A DNA stretch of 64,000 bases, from positions 6,110,984 through 6,174,983 of the forward strand of contig JAGGNK010012559.1 of assembly GCA_017590115.1 (NCBI GenBank), read 5' to 3'. The notes beneath the pieces are model-generated. The model was given only the letters and a program-made list of their open reading frames with translations, did not search any database and was not told the DNA's origin. The DNA is from Montifringilla adamsi. Taxonomy: Eukaryota > Chordata > Aves > Passeriformes > Passeridae. The position numbers and the translations under genes are program-made. Every line of letters starts with the position of its first letter. Position 1 is the first letter of the stretch. Of this stretch, positions 35,502 to 48,912 are shown in pieces.

Positions 35502-36420
35502 GGCCCCACGGTGCAGGAACAGCCCAGATTTTGCACACCTATGGAAGAGGGGGACAGGGGACAGGCAGGGGCTCCCCTGGGGACTTGCTCTCAAGAGGCC
35601 AAGTGCCTTCCTGCTCCTGAAAGACTGGCTCCTCCTCATGTGGACTGATCTTTGCTGAGAGAACTTCACTGTAAAACTCTTTTGACGTGTAAATTGTCAA
35701 TTTATAAAGAAATCCATCTGTGTATATGAGAACTAGAATGTATAACTGATGTTAAGTGGCACTAAAAAGCAGCTCTGATTCACCCTTCCCTGTGTAGGAG
35801 CAGGTATTTGTTGTTGCTACAGCATTTCTTGGAACTGATGCTCTCTAGCTCCACAGCAGCTGGAAGACTGTGTCACACTTGGGGTTTAGGCTTTGGGGCT
35901 TTTCCTCCCTCAAACGTTTGGATGCATTTCCCAAATCCAGCCCTGCAGCCTCCCAGCCAGCAGCACTCCTGTCCATGAAGGACCTCCCTCCCCTCCAAGT
36001 CCTGTGTGTTTGTTCCATGTGAGGTGGATTTTGCAGCCTCTGTTTCTCCCTCTCTCCTGTGCTGCCCCAGCCCAGCCAGCAGCTCAGATCTCTGAACAAA
36101 ACACGCCACGTTTTTTCCAAGCCCTCCTGCAGGACACCTCCTATGTTTGGCTCATTCCTTCCCTCTGCTCTCCCATCTCTGAGTTCTCCATCACTGCAGT
36201 TTGTCACCTGTGCAGGGGGGGATGATGACAGAACCTCCTCCCTGGCAAAGTGGAGGCTTTGGGCTGGCTCTGGCTGCTGCTTTTACCATTTGGGGTTTCC
36301 CTTCCCCTCAGCAGGAACCTCTGAACCAAACCACCCTTTATCTTTTAATTTAACTTTGTTCTCCAGCCGGTGACTCAGGGTTTCTTTCTGACTCGTACAA
36401 TAAACATGTCATTCAGGGGC
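35502..36420 (+). other. RPS6KA1: RPS6KA1 3'UTR
   Basis: About 0.92 kb from the stop codon to a predicted cleavage point roughly 15-20 bases after AATAAA at 36399. The sequence after it is T/G-rich enough to serve as a downstream element. No long ORF or repeat family is seen. The length suits the roughly 0.9 kb mammalian RSK1 3'UTR, by memory. Confidence 0.75.
36399..36404 (+). terminator. RPS6KA1: Main polyadenylation signal AATAAA
   Basis: This is the first perfect AATAAA after the stop codon, 898 bases downstream, so it is the likeliest end of the mRNA. Further AATAAA hexamers at 36742-36747 and 38028-38033 could give longer 3'UTRs. Confidence 0.75.
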
Positions 36421-39400
36421 TGTCCTGTTACTGACTGTGAGCTGCAGAACCAGCGACCCCCAGCGATCCCCGGGCATTTCCCGCCGTTCCCAGGTTGTTC
36501 CTCCGTGCTATGCAGGGATAGTGCTCCTTGTCTGCCTTCTGGAAAAGCTGCAAAGCTTTTGATCAGGCCCTGAAAACCAGCAGTGCTGCTTAGGGCAGCC
36601 TCTCATGCTACCTTCTCTCAGTGGGAGGTGACCAGAACCAGTCCTGGAATGAGGCAAGAACCAACAGGAATGGGGAATTTCTTACTCTCAGGACTCTTCT
36701 GTGCTCATAGAAACCAAGACTTGGAGACAAACTGTGCTAGAAATAAACACCCACCCCAGTCTGACCTGCAAGGGGACTGCCAGAGCTCCATGGTTCCGTG
36801 GTGGCAGTTTCAGGAGCAGCAGGATTGCTACAAGGGCTGCAAACAGAGCTGAAGGATGTGACTGGAGCCAGCAAAGGTTCTCATGTGAATTTCTGCTACT
36901 TTTAGCTGATCATGTCACAAGAGAGGAAACTTGCTTTTTTGTTCAGTCCCAGTTGACTCTAAAATGGAGAATTCCATAAAAGCAATTATGTGAGATGCAC
37001 AGTGCTCTTCTCCTGTAGCCTCATCCAAGCAGGTCCTGTGAGCAGCCAGTGAGAAGCTGAAATAGTCACAATTTCTTTCTCTCTGTATTCCAAGTGCAGC
37101 CTGAGTGTCCAGCGCTCCTGAGAGGAGGAGGCCAGCTCCAGCTGGATCTTCTTACTGGTATTGCCACCAACCTCAGCAGAGATGGATTTAATGTTTTGCT
37201 GAGATTTGGGGAGGGGGACACTCCACCATCAAAATGCCTTCCTTGAAAATACTTGTGGCATGATGTTCCCTATAACTCCACAGAGACTCTTGTGCCACTG
37301 CTGTGCAAATGGTAGGTACCTGCAACCAATACAATAATCACATTTTTCTGGAGCTGGGCTCAGTCCCTTAGGGTGCTTTTGGGTGTTGCAGGAACCTCCA
37401 CAGATTTTCAGAATATTTCCTACATTGTGTTTCAAGGGAAGGTCTGGAGTGGTGGATGGACTTGGGTGCCAGCCCACCATGGGTGGGTGGGGATCAGTGC
37501 TCTTAAACCCTGGGGTTTAGGGGGTTTTAAACCAAATTTGTAAGAAATTTGTAAGAAATTGCAAATGTTTTCAAATATCAGTCAGGAAAAACATTACAGC
37601 CCTTGCTAAATCCTCCCTGTGATGTGCTGGTGTGAGGCCAGCTGGGGACAACCCAGGGGTGTGGGGACAACCAGGTGCAGATCAGTGTGGGCAGGGGGAG
37701 AGCAGCCCTCAGCTGCTGCAGGTCCTGCCTGGCCATGAGATGATACCTGGGGTGTCAGACTCCAAAACCTGGGGTTTCAGACCCCAAAACCAGGAGCATC
37801 AAACCCCTCTGCCACCCTTGGGTCTCCAATCAGAAGAACTTTATGCTTGGTGCAGCTGGAGCTTCTGAAACCCCCATCCCCTTGGAGAACAGAGAGAACA
37901 AGAATGGCTACACCTTCCTCTCCAGGGGGCTTTTAACCACGTTGTTCTGAGTTATCCATAAGTAAGATATTTTATATATTTAGTTCCAGATCAACCAAGT
38001 GCTGTTACTTTTTAAATTCCAGTGCTCAATAAATTTGGACTTGTGAATTTTCTGTATGTGAGAACTGTAGGTGTTTGTGACAGGCTGGGCTCTCTCCTTC
38101 CTTTTCTGGTTTTGTCCTGACCTTTGCCAAAGTATGGTTTTCATATTAACTGAAATTGCATTATTTGAGGTGAAAGTTGGGTATCTAATGCCTACTGGTG
38201 GGAGGGTGAGAGACCAAGTGATTGGCTCTTACAGGAGTTTGGGGTCATTCAGCTGTAACTTGGGACAAAGAGGATACAGAGGATATCACAAATTGGCTTG
38301 GTTTTAAAAGAGACAAAAATTGATTGAACTTCCATACATAAGGACATCTTTACAAGGAAAGCTATTTCTGTTAGTTCAGGTATTTAATAGTGGATTTGAT
38401 CTTTAAGCTTTTGTCCTGAATAGGTCTGAATGAAAGCTCAAGGGAGCAGAAATCCCGGAATCCAGCCTCAAACTGCTGAGTCTACCTGGAAATAACCTCT
38501 GCAGGAAAAGCATATTGATCCAAAGTCAAGGAGCCCGAAAATAATGCGGAGCAGCTCTATATAATACTGTTTCTGTATAATACAGGTTAAATTTTCCTAT
38601 TTTGGGGCATAAACAGCCATTTTTCTGTTGTAGGGGCTGACCCAGCTGAGAGGGTTTCCCTTCTTTCCCACTGTGTAGCTGTGCCTTTCCCTTGCTGACT
38701 TCTGTCAAATTCACCAGGGCATCAATAAATGTCTTCTGGCCTGGGAAATATTCCCATCAAGATTCAGTTTAAAACCGAAGGCCAGTAGCTTTCCCAGCAA
38801 TCATCTTCTCTTTCATAGTGAAACTTCACTGAGCAACCGATCTGTGGTTCTAATTGTTTAAACTTTAATGCAAATCTGTCTCCAAGTTCCCACCTTTGAG
38901 TTAGTCCATGTAATTCTTTTTTCAGCATCTCTGGGCACTGGTGGATGGTGACCTGTGCAGCTGGAGTCCTCCTGGGTGCCACCACCTCCTCGCGGTGGCC
39001 ACGGCCGCTTCCCAAGGCCGCGGGAGGCTTCGGAAGTACTCGGTGACTGCGAGTGAGTTCCACGGGATGTGGGGTGGATGCTGCGCTTTCATGGAATATT
39101 CAACAATTTAATCCCTCTTTCAAGGCAAAGAAAACATTTAAAATATTTCAAGGTCTTCTTTCGGCAGTACATGGGGGCTCTGAATAAAACCTTCACTCAC
39201 TCCGGGGAAGCCGCAGGTCCGCTGCCACTCCATTCCTTGCCTCTGGTTATTAAAACATCAAGCTGTCTTAGTGCCTCGGCTCAGCCTCCCTCCCTTTGTG
39301 TGCCACTGAACACCTGCCATTAATACTAATTCGACTCCGGAGGGAAACTCCCTTTCAGATATGCTTGTCTGAAAATAAATTGACATGTAAAAGGTCTCTT

Positions 39401-41364
39401 TTGTCGAAGTGCAGGGAAAGTGCCGGGGTGAGGAGCTGACTGCTCACAAAAGGAGCCACTGACTTTAAAGGATGTGTGGAGGGGTGAGAAATGTGAGGTG
39501 GGGGTGATGCTGTAACCGGGCTGATGGGATCAGACTGGAGAAGAATCCCAGAGCTACAACCTCTGTTTGGTGTTAGATTTTGAGGTTTTGGGTGGTTTTT
39601 GTCTAAACCCCTGCTTGTCTCAGGGTGAATGGCCAAGGACCCCTCTGGAGAAAAGACTTTTTGTTTTAGAAAAAACCTGTTATCACAAATATCTGCAACC
39701 AAAACTAAGAGCAGTAGTTGTGAGCCCTTCAATTTAAATGTGCAATAGGCTCCCGTGTTCTGTTGTTTTTCCTGGGACAAAGTTTGTATCTCTTTCCGTT
39801 AGGAAGCAGCAGAAGAATCCTTGGTTAGAGTATTTATTCTGTCCCACAGGCAGCAGTGTGAGCCAGCAAAAGGTCAATATTTTTATTTTTAATGGAAAGA
39901 ATTATTTGCTTTGAGCTCCTCATACCCCAGGGCGACCATGGTTCTCTCCTATGAAAACATTTTTAAGTCAGTTCTTCAGGCCAAGCTTTGGAGAGAGTGA
40001 CTCTGCTTGAAATTTGTGTTGGTGCTGAAACGACACAGCCTCGTGGCTGGGAATGAAAACTGAAGTGTTGTGGACCTGACATTCGGCTGCTGCTCACTGG
40101 GATTCTGCTTCCTCTAGCAAAGAAATAATTCACTTCATAATGAAGGTCAAGTCAAAATATGTTCAGGGCTTGAAATAAGAAAAAAAAAGGAATTGTGGCA
40201 ATTACAGAAATATTCCAGATTCACTGGTGTCGCGTCTGGTTTATCAAACAAACTCTCAGTGCTGCTGAGCTCCAATGCCATCTTCCTTTTAAACAGCAGA
40301 TGGTGTTAGAAACCTGTAACAGGTGGAAGCTCTCCAGTTTTATGTGAGAGATCAGAAGTAGCAGCAATTTCTGTTTCCCACGGGGTAGTTCCTTCCTGAG
40401 TTGAACAGCAAGCTGACCCTTTGCTTGGCAAGTTCTTACAGAGGGGAAACTTCTGAATTACACATATTCATATGAAAGAAAGTGATTCTGATTTCACTTA
40501 TTCTGGTTATAATAAAAGGAACCTGGTGATGGCCTCCATAACCCTCTGCTAGCAGCTCTAAAAGAGAGATGTAGTGGGGGAAATGGGCTCTGTTTGCTGG
40601 TGTGCCTTAAAATCCTGCTCCAATCTGCCAGATCTGTTGGTTCCTTGTCTACAACAGCACTTCGCATGCTTAAAGTGTTTTATAAACATTTAATTACCGC
40701 AGCTTTTGACTCAAAGCCAGGAATCTCTCATTCATCTGCTGCTTGCGAGGGTTGTGAAAATGATATTCAAATCATAGAATTACAGGAAGGGCTGAGTTCA
40801 AACCCCAGCTAAAGCAACCTGCCTTGCTGGGATCCGCGAGCGCCGCTCGTCCGCAGGGCCGCGTTTCCAAAGGGAGCGACTCCAGCAGGGGAAATGGAAA
40901 CGTGGCTCGGAATGCAGAGAGATCTGAGGGGCTGTCAGTACCCCAGGACACAGAGCTGCATTTTAATCATGTTAGGGAAACGAGATGCTAAATTCTGTCA
41001 GCTGGTGTGCTGTGAACTTCTGAGGCAGGCGGGGAGTGTGGTTCTGTCTAGACCAGAGCCCTGTTTGATCCCCCAGCCCCAGTGCATTTGTTAAAAGTCG
41101 CTTTTTTCCCACTCACCAAACCACTTGGAATTTTAACGTCTGCTCCACCCCAACTCCCAGCTCTGTTTCTTAAAATGGGAAGCCCCCAGGAGTCGTGGGG
41201 TTTGTGACACCAAGTGGAGGCAGCAACTAAAGATGAAGAACTTGTATGGGATTAATAATTTCCATCCAACCATCTGCCTCTTTCACCAGCTCCCTTTCCT
41301 GAAGAGCACATGGTACCTGCAGAACCGGGTGTGCAGGAATAGAAATCATTTACTTTCCATGAAA

Positions 41365-41527
41365 ATTGTCCAGAGCACCTGTGGCTGCCCCATCCCTGAA
41401 GTATCCTAGGCCAGGTTGGAAAGGGCTTAGAGCAGCCTGGGATGGTGGCAGTTGTCCCTGCCCATGGCAGGGGGTGGGACTGAGTGGGCTTTGAGATCCT
41501 TCCAACCCAAACCCTTGTGGGATTCAA
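41365..41527 (+). repeat. CR1 LINE 3' end
   Basis: GAGCACCTGTGGCTGCCCCA, GGCCAGGTTGGAAAGGGCTT, GAGCAGCCTGGGATGGTGGC, CCTGCCCATGGCAGGGGGTG, GGGCTTTGAGATCCTTCCAA and a GTGGGATTCAATA tail are in CR1 order. Confidence 0.9.
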
Positions 41528-43374
41528 TAAAAAAAGAGCTGTTGGCTGGCTCTGTGTCTTTTGGTGGATCCTCACAAACAATCACTGATGGACAGGGCAG
41601 AAAACCCAGAGAAACTGCTCCTCTCTACAAGCTGACCCTGATCTCACTGGCTTGAGGAGAAACCATCAAGGAGAAAACCTCCATCTGCACCTGCTGACCC
41701 CTCCAACCTTCACTGCTGTTCTGAAGGCAGACAGCGAGCCCCTTTAATAAGCTGCTGGCAATCAGCCCCTTTTTAATGAGGCAGATCCCCAGTTTCAAGG
41801 CCCTGGATCACTCAGTGCTCGCTTTCTGCTCCGTGAATTGTGAGCGCACCACGAGCAGCCACTCTCAAAGTAATCCCGGAGTCCCTTTTCCTGCCCTGTT
41901 TAAAGACAGGGTAGGGAGTCCTGTGATGTTTCATTAAAGCTGGCTTTTCTCCTCGTGGCAGAGCAGATTTAATCAGACCTGCCTCCTAGTTCCAGCTGCT
42001 GGGTTGGAGCGCTCTGATCTGTGCACTGGGTGCACGTCTAATTATGGAGGCAATTCCCATGGATACCGAGAAGAATTGCCTGTGCTGGCAAAAAATTATC
42101 CCAGCTGGGAAAACAGGGAAGGAGAATGTGTTGAAATATTCGGGAAGAGATCTCAAAAGTTTCTGGAAATGTAAATGAAAAACATTTCTGGTTCTTACAC
42201 CACAATGTGCAAATCTTGATTATTTTAAAACTAAGCTATGGGTTGGTTTGTAAGAGATTATCCCAAACTGCTGTTCTGTCGTGCTGCTGGAGGATTCACC
42301 AGCACCAGAAAACTGTATTTCCCCACTCCTTGATACCTGCATCCACTCGGGAATGCTTTCCCACCTTCGCTTCTCACCTGTGCAGCAGCAGAGGTGTGTT
42401 TGGAGAAAACTCCGACAGTTTGTTTCCATCAGGGCACACCCTGGGCGAGGCAGAGCAAAGGCTGGTAATTCTGGTTCCTTCTGCAGTGCTGGGTGGGACC
42501 TGGGTGAGTTCCTCCTCTTTATGCCTCATCCTTCTGAAATGTATGAATTTAAATAACTTATTTCTGTATAAATTAGTGTTTGAAAGTTCTGTTAAAGACA
42601 AAAGAGCACTCCCTGGTAAAAGAAGAGGGGGAAATACCTGGGTAAGCACCGCTCAGATGCGGAAAATTAAACAAATATGATTTTAAATGATTTTGTAATT
42701 GTTCAGCTGCAGGCCCTCATGTTCAAACTGCATGGGAAAAACCAGATTTCTTAATTTAACTACACAAATTCAAACGTCTTTTTGAGGGTGATTTTTTTTT
42801 TTTGCTTTGGGTTTGTTTGGAGATTTTTAGGAACATTCTAATCAACTCCATAATGGTTGCAACTTGTATTTATTCACTAATTTCTCTCCAGCAGGGGCTC
42901 AGACACTTTCCATCATGTTGCTGGCTAATGTAAACACACAGAATAAGGAAAGCTGTGGTACTATTAGGGTGTATTTCCATCTCTTTCTCATCCAGGGCAC
43001 CTGCTCCCCTTCCCCTCCCCTCCTCCCAGTCTTCCCAGCTGTCTGTCTGTCTCATTTATGTCAATTAGAGATTCAATGCTGCCTGATTTAATTGGCCTGA
43101 CTTTCTCCTCTAACAGAAACCCGAGCGCAGGCCGGGCAGGCAGCAGCTCCTCGGCTCTCCACTGGGGCTGGAGCCGGGAGGGCCAGGGCTTGTTTGCAGC
43201 ACAGAGCACAATAACCTGTTTGTTAGCCTGGCCAGGGAGAGCTCGGTGACCTCCTAACGGGGATGGGACCCAGGCAGTGATGTCATTGGAAAGCTCGGGG
43301 GGATTTCAGAGCGCTCCAGGAATTTGTGTGATCAGTCCCTCACTGCAGGTTGGCTTTTAGGGAAGAGCTGGAGA

Positions 43375-43518
43375 TCCGTGGAATTGTCCAAGGCCAGGCT
43401 GGATGGGACTTGGAGCAACCTGGGACAGTGGAAGGTGTTTCTGCCCATGGCAAGGGGTGGAACGACATGAGCTTTAGTTCCTTCCAAGCCAAATCAGCTT
43501 TTCTATGAGTCTATGATT
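43375..43518 (+). repeat. CR1 LINE 3' end
   Basis: GTCCAAGGCCAGGCTGGATG, GACTTGGAGCAACCTGGGAC, AGTGGAAGGTGTTTCTGCCC, GGCAAGGGGTGGAACGACAT, TTCCTTCCAAGCC and a CTATGAGTCTATGATT tail are in CR1 order. The tail is well preserved, so the copy may be fairly young. Confidence 0.9.
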
Positions 43519-45299
43519 TGCTGTGTTGCCTCCTGCCAGGAGGTGACTCGGTGTGCCCTGAGGTCACAGTGACAAAACTTCCCCAGGCTGTGGCCACAGA
43601 GGGCTCATCCTTCTGCTTGGGATTAACCACGAGTGAGTCTGACCAAAACCCAGCTTTTACAGAGTTTATATGAAGGCCTGACCCTGTGCCCCTCTGGTCA
43701 GCAAACCTTGAATCAAACCAGCCCTGACAAAATCTTTGCCATCCCTCCACTCCCCCTCCCACAGCCCAATCCCAGGAAGCAGCTCTGACCTACTTCTCGG
43801 CTCCTCGCTCACGTCTCCCTCACAAATTACACAGCCGTCCTTCCCTCCCGACAGAAATGCGAGTTTCCCAAGGAGCTGGCCCGCGGAGGCGTCAATATTG
43901 AACAGCAACAGTACCATCTAGTGACTCGGGCTTCCCGGGAGCATCACTTAGCCGGGAAGAGGGAATCTGTGAATTAGGGAGGCCAAGAAGGTCCCAGATT
44001 TGCAAACGAGATCCCATCTCGGTTCATTTGGATTAAGGAAACAAATCGTACTGATCTTCCAACAGTCTCGGGATATTTTATCAGAGAGCTGTGTGATGCT
44101 TCCTGGGGAGCCGGTCCCGTTTCCAGCCTCCTGACTCCCCGCTGAACCCGGCCCTGCCCCACGCTCCCTCTGCTGGCAACCAGCTCCTCGATTTCACACG
44201 TTCCCAGCTCCTCGCACACCCACTCGCCCGCACAGCACCAAATCCCGGCAAAGGCATCAGAGGAAATTGAGGGCTGTGGTGAGTTCTCACTCATGATAAA
44301 TGTGCACGTTCTCACTCTGACGAGCCACTAGTGAAATCCTGAATTGGATGCGTGAAATAAATAGATACAATTCAATTTAATCAATCAAAAATAGGCCCAA
44401 ACGCAAGCGTAAAGGGCCTGCTCTGCGCAGATCTGAAATTACACACTCGGCAGCTGAAGGGAGGAAATCAAATTAGAGCATTTCTTTCCCCATCAAAGGA
44501 CATTAGTCCTGATCCAGGTCCATTATGCTCACAGTGTGCAGAGCTATCCCTGTCAGCATCCCAGCTGACCAAGGCACCGTGTGGCAGTACCAGGTTAGTG
44601 ATGGACGATGGCACATTCTGTGTTTGAGGTGACAACTTTTCCCAGCTGTTCTGCAGCACACATGTCCACATCACCTCCTTCCCAGTGAAAAAGACCATTG
44701 TCAGATGTGCAAAATGCACTGAAATGGGGAGAGGTGACACAAAAGCTGCACTGCAGAACCTCAGAGCTCAAACATGCTGTGAAATGCCACCGGTACCACA
44801 GGAGAAAATGCTTTGCTGGCTAATCAAACACATCCCCTCCTTGCTGCCAATAGTGCAGCACTGCCCTGAGTCCACTCAGCCTTGCTCGTGGGCTGATGAG
44901 TGCCTGACAATTTTCTGGTCTCAAATTAAACAGAAAACTAAATTAGCAAATTAATTGTTTGCCATGTTTTTCCTTAGTCCCCATCAACTGCCTCAGGTCC
45001 TGCAGCCAATCCAGAGCCCCTCTCAGCAGTTCCCAGTAGAAGGTGGAGCCCTGCACTGGGTCCTGCTATCTACCAAGTGTCAGTCATGTTAATTTTAAAT
45101 TACTTTTGTACAGCTTGGTGTCAAAACGATTAAAGCATGAAAAGAAAAACTGAACTAGAGGGAGGAAAGAGGGGGGAGAGAGAGAGAATGAATAATTTAC
45201 CTTGCATTTACAGCAAGGACACTTGGATTTCCTTAATTCTTCAACTCTGAGAAGGCTGAAACTTCTGTTTCTTCAGCTGTCACCTGCTTGGGACTGGAC

Positions 45300-45555
45300 C
45301 CAAGGGGGTGCTCTGGATCACAGACCACCAGAACCACAGAGTGATTTGGGTGGGAAGGGAGCTTAAAGCCCATCCCATTCCACCCCACCCCCTGCCATGG
45401 CAGGGACACCTTCCACTGTCCCACATTGCTCCAAGCCCCACCCAACCTGGCTTTGGACATTTCCAGGGATGCAGGGGCAGCCACAGCTGCTCTGGGCACC
45501 CTGTGCCCAGGGCCTCACCACCTTCTGAGTAAATAATTTCTTCCTCATGAGGATC
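45300..45555 (-). repeat. CR1 LINE 3' end, reverse orientation
   Basis: ACCACAGAGTGATTTGGGTG, GGAGCTTAAAGCCCATCCCA, CCATGGCAGGGACACCTTCC, ATTGCTCCAAGCCCCACCCA, GGGCAGCCACAGCTGCTCTG, GGCACCCTGTGCCCAGGGCC and TAATTTCTTCCTCATGAGG form the complete reverse complement of the CR1 terminal segment. Confidence 0.92.
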
Positions 45556-48500
45556 CTACAAGGATCTGGGATCTAGTTATCACCTCATTCGTGGTCTACA
45601 GGGAGGTGACAACTGCTCGCAGCACAATGCCGGGATTCATCTCAGTTTCTTTCCAGGAAAGGCTTGTTCCACACTGTATTCCCAGGCTGCTGCAATCACC
45701 AACATGGACAAACCCACCCACCCACGTACAGACCTTTTCTCCCCTTCCCAGTGCTCCACTCCCAACTGGGTTTACTCCATGACTCGCACGTACTGTGCTA
45801 GATAATTACATACTCAGAAAATACAGAAATGCCTAATCAGATACAGCCTTAAATGCGCAAGAATTAGGGTTGTAGGATTGCGGCGTAGCATCCCTGGAGC
45901 TCTCTGCATCTGGCTCACACAACCAGCCCACGTGCACAGTGAAAATGTTGGGTTTGGGGCACAGACTGCTTTTATCTCCCTTATTAACTCCATCCATGGA
46001 TTCTTTGTCTTGCCAGCTACTGAATGGTGTCATCAGTGGTCTTTGAAATACCATTCTAAATCTGTTGAGGCCAAGAGAACAGCAAAAAGATTTGTAAGAG
46101 GGCAACTCCACAGCACCAGAAAATGTGAATCAAGTTTAGCCACTTGTGTTGATATTTATGCTGTATCTGGCTTATCCATCAATGCATCCTCCATTCACTA
46201 CAAAGAGTATAAATATTAGGAATTATTGTGTCATGAGGGATGTGCAATGGAGTGCTTTGGTAGATGATCACTAACAGGGTGACAGAGCTGTTTGGGAAAT
46301 GAAAGAGGCTCAAGCCCCCAGTGTAATGTATCCTGCAGGATGTGTGTGGGCTTGAACTGATTTGTCAAAAGCAAAGAAAACAATTTTACTAATGGGTGTT
46401 TGATGAAAAATGAGCATGATGCCTTGGAAATTTCATTGCTGTCTTGTGTTCTCTCCATGGCAGCCATGGAGAGCAGACACCTCTATCTTCCACCTACATT
46501 TTACTCCTTTGGCCTTAGGACTAACTCAGCCTTGCTGGATGCCAGACAGGTCATGTGGAGGGCTGAGGAGTGTGTTCGAAACACCCTCCTCCTCCAAAAG
46601 CACCTGCCTGACTCCTCCAGCGTGTTTGCTTTGGCTGGATAATCTCCGAGGAATCTCCACCTCACTACGTGGGAGCTGTGACTGGGCAGCAGCGTTGCTG
46701 GGGCTTCCACTTGAGCACAGAGGCACAGGAGCGTTTCTCTCCTTAACCGTGGGATTCCCTTCACATGATCACGTTTCCTCAGCCTCTGATTCACTACTAT
46801 ACTGTTTAAATGACTTTTCTTTCCTTTCCTATTTAGGAAACTCCTGTAAGCTTCCCTCATCCTCTGCCAGAGACCTGGCAGAAGGCTGGGAAGCTGAAAA
46901 GCAGGATCTCCTGCAGTGCCTTCCAGTGATATTTCAGTGAGATCGCTTCAAATGCAGTGAGTCCCAAGTACTCCGGGCCCATAAACCCAGCTTCCCCCGG
47001 TTAAAATGTGCTCAGCTTTATAAAACTAACACCTTTTTACTGGATTCTGCTACTCTGGATTCAGCAGAATGTCTGCTTCGGATTGAGTTACTTGAATAAC
47101 TTTAAAAATACAAAATGTTTTTAGCCAAAACATTAAAAATGCAGGTGTAAATACTGCCCTGGATCTAGTAATCACTTAAAAGCAACATTGCAAACCAAGC
47201 AGCACTGCCCTTCCACCTGGCACTGGGGAGCCAACACAACTGGGAGGCCAAAACTGGGATTTGTATTGGATCTGTTATCAAAAAATCACTCCCAACTGCA
47301 AAATCTTTATGTAGCAGTCATTAAATGGTTCCAAATCCTAAACAGTCTGCCAGGCAGGCAATTAACATCATTAACTGAACAAAATTAATCCAGAATAATT
47401 AATTTGGACTTAATTGCAGGATCCAAGATGTATCTTTACCTTTTGCAGCCGCTCTGAGGATCCTGGTGTTGGGCACATTGTCCCTCACAGTTCTTGGGAA
47501 TCTGGAAACAATCCACCTCAGCTGTAATTTTTCGAAGGAGTTGTTTTAATTTACTCCAGAGAAAGCTGCCTGTGTGTAAAGTCACTGATCTGCTGATGAG
47601 CAATCGGGGAGCTTTAGTGTTTTAATATTTTGATGTTTAAGGGAAGCAGTGTGGGGCAGACAGAATAAATCCATGTATTTACATGTTCTGCACTGACTGG
47701 GGTACAAAGAGCAAAGGAATAAAAGTTCAACAACGAGCACATAACTAAAAGATGTTAACACAGCTCATCTCTAACCGAGCGGTGCTGGAGGAGTCTAAAG
47801 CCAAGAGATGATTCCTGGTCCAAGAGCTGGAGGCTGCCCTTTCCAGTAGACCCTGAACTACAGAATTTAGAGCTAAAACCCAAGGAGACAGAATTTCAAA
47901 GAGATCCTCCCCCATCAATTTACATTTGGGGTTTAGGTTTGTAAATGAAGCCACGTAGGGATTTAGGAATGGTGTTAAGGAAACAGATAGGAAAGGTGCT
48001 GGGCATCTAAAATCAGGAAATTTCTATGGAAATACTTGGCTGCTAACAGGATTTACGGGTATCTCCTTGCTCTAATGGATCTTTCTCTTCCACATAATTT
48101 CATTACACGTTGCCTGCCTTTCCTGTGTAGTTCCAGCATCCCTGAAAGTTGTGAATTCAGTGGAGGAAGGGGCTTTGGGCATCAAAGAGTTGCATTGTAA
48201 TAACAGAGAGGATCAACAGCTCCACATTTAAAGGGTGGCAAACTGGAAACCGGCAGAGCAGGAGAGGAGCTGGTACAAGGCACCAATCTGCAGAAGGCCG
48301 AGGAAGTGAGAGGCCTTTAACTGCAGGGCAGGATCACCCCAGCCCGTATCTAATGAACCACACGGTATTTACTGCCCGTGTTTGTGTATCACAGGCATTT
48401 ATCAGCACACTCGCGCTACCCTCCTGGTTTTTTCACTTTTTTTTCTTCTTTTTATTTTTTTTTTTTTAGGCATTTATACTGTTGTGTCATTAAATAATTC

Positions 48501-48654
48501 AAATATTAAAGCACAGACCCCAAAACCCTCTTGGGCTTGGAGACATTCTTCAGCCTAGTGTAACAGGAAGGAGTTTTACCTCTACTGAAGTTGTCTGGAA
48601 GTGAGGTGAACAGTAGCACAACCACACGTAGGAAAAAGGATAACTCCGTGCATC

Positions 48655-48722
48655 CAGAGCCAGGAAAGGTTGGACTCGATGATCTCAGATGTCTCTTCCA
48701 ACCTAACTGATTTTGTGGAAGC
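48655..48722 (+). repeat. CR1 LINE extreme 3' fragment
   Basis: GGTTGGACTCGATGATCTCA followed by GATGTCTCTTCCAACCTAAC is the characteristic CR1 text just before the tail. The fragment abuts the left side of the 49-kb CpG-rich region. Confidence 0.8.
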
Positions 48723-48860
48723 AACACAGGTGTGCGAATTGGCTCGGATTCCTCCGTTGTTTCACTCAGGCAATGTCAGCCCTTCGCCAGCCTCGGAGGC
48801 GGCCGGGCTCCCCCGCAGCCTCGGCAGGCAGAGGGCAGCAAAGGAGCCTTTTCACGTTTT

Positions 48861-48862
<2 letters not shown>

Positions 48863-48912
<50 letters not shown>

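Larger units (their letters stand above)
36421..48650. other. Intergenic DNA downstream of RPS6KA1
   Basis: No coding exon or RNA gene is recognised. It contains CR1 copies (41365, 43375, 45300), small CpG clusters at about 38985-39060 and 40830-40885, an AG-rich patch at 45165-45190 and a T-rich patch at 48430-48470. Several AT-rich stretches contain runs of homeodomain-like TAAT sites (43055-43100, 44330-44395, 47375-47420) and look like conserved non-coding elements by composition. The rest shows nothing I can name. Confidence 0.6.

Noticed and set aside
40740..40810. tRNA-like GAGTTCAAACCCC
   Set aside because: The T-arm-like string is isolated. No matching acceptor stem or anticodon arm folds around it.
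45165..45190. GA-rich repeat considered as a CRISPR-like or functional array
   Set aside because: It is a short simple-sequence patch in vertebrate DNA with no spacer structure.
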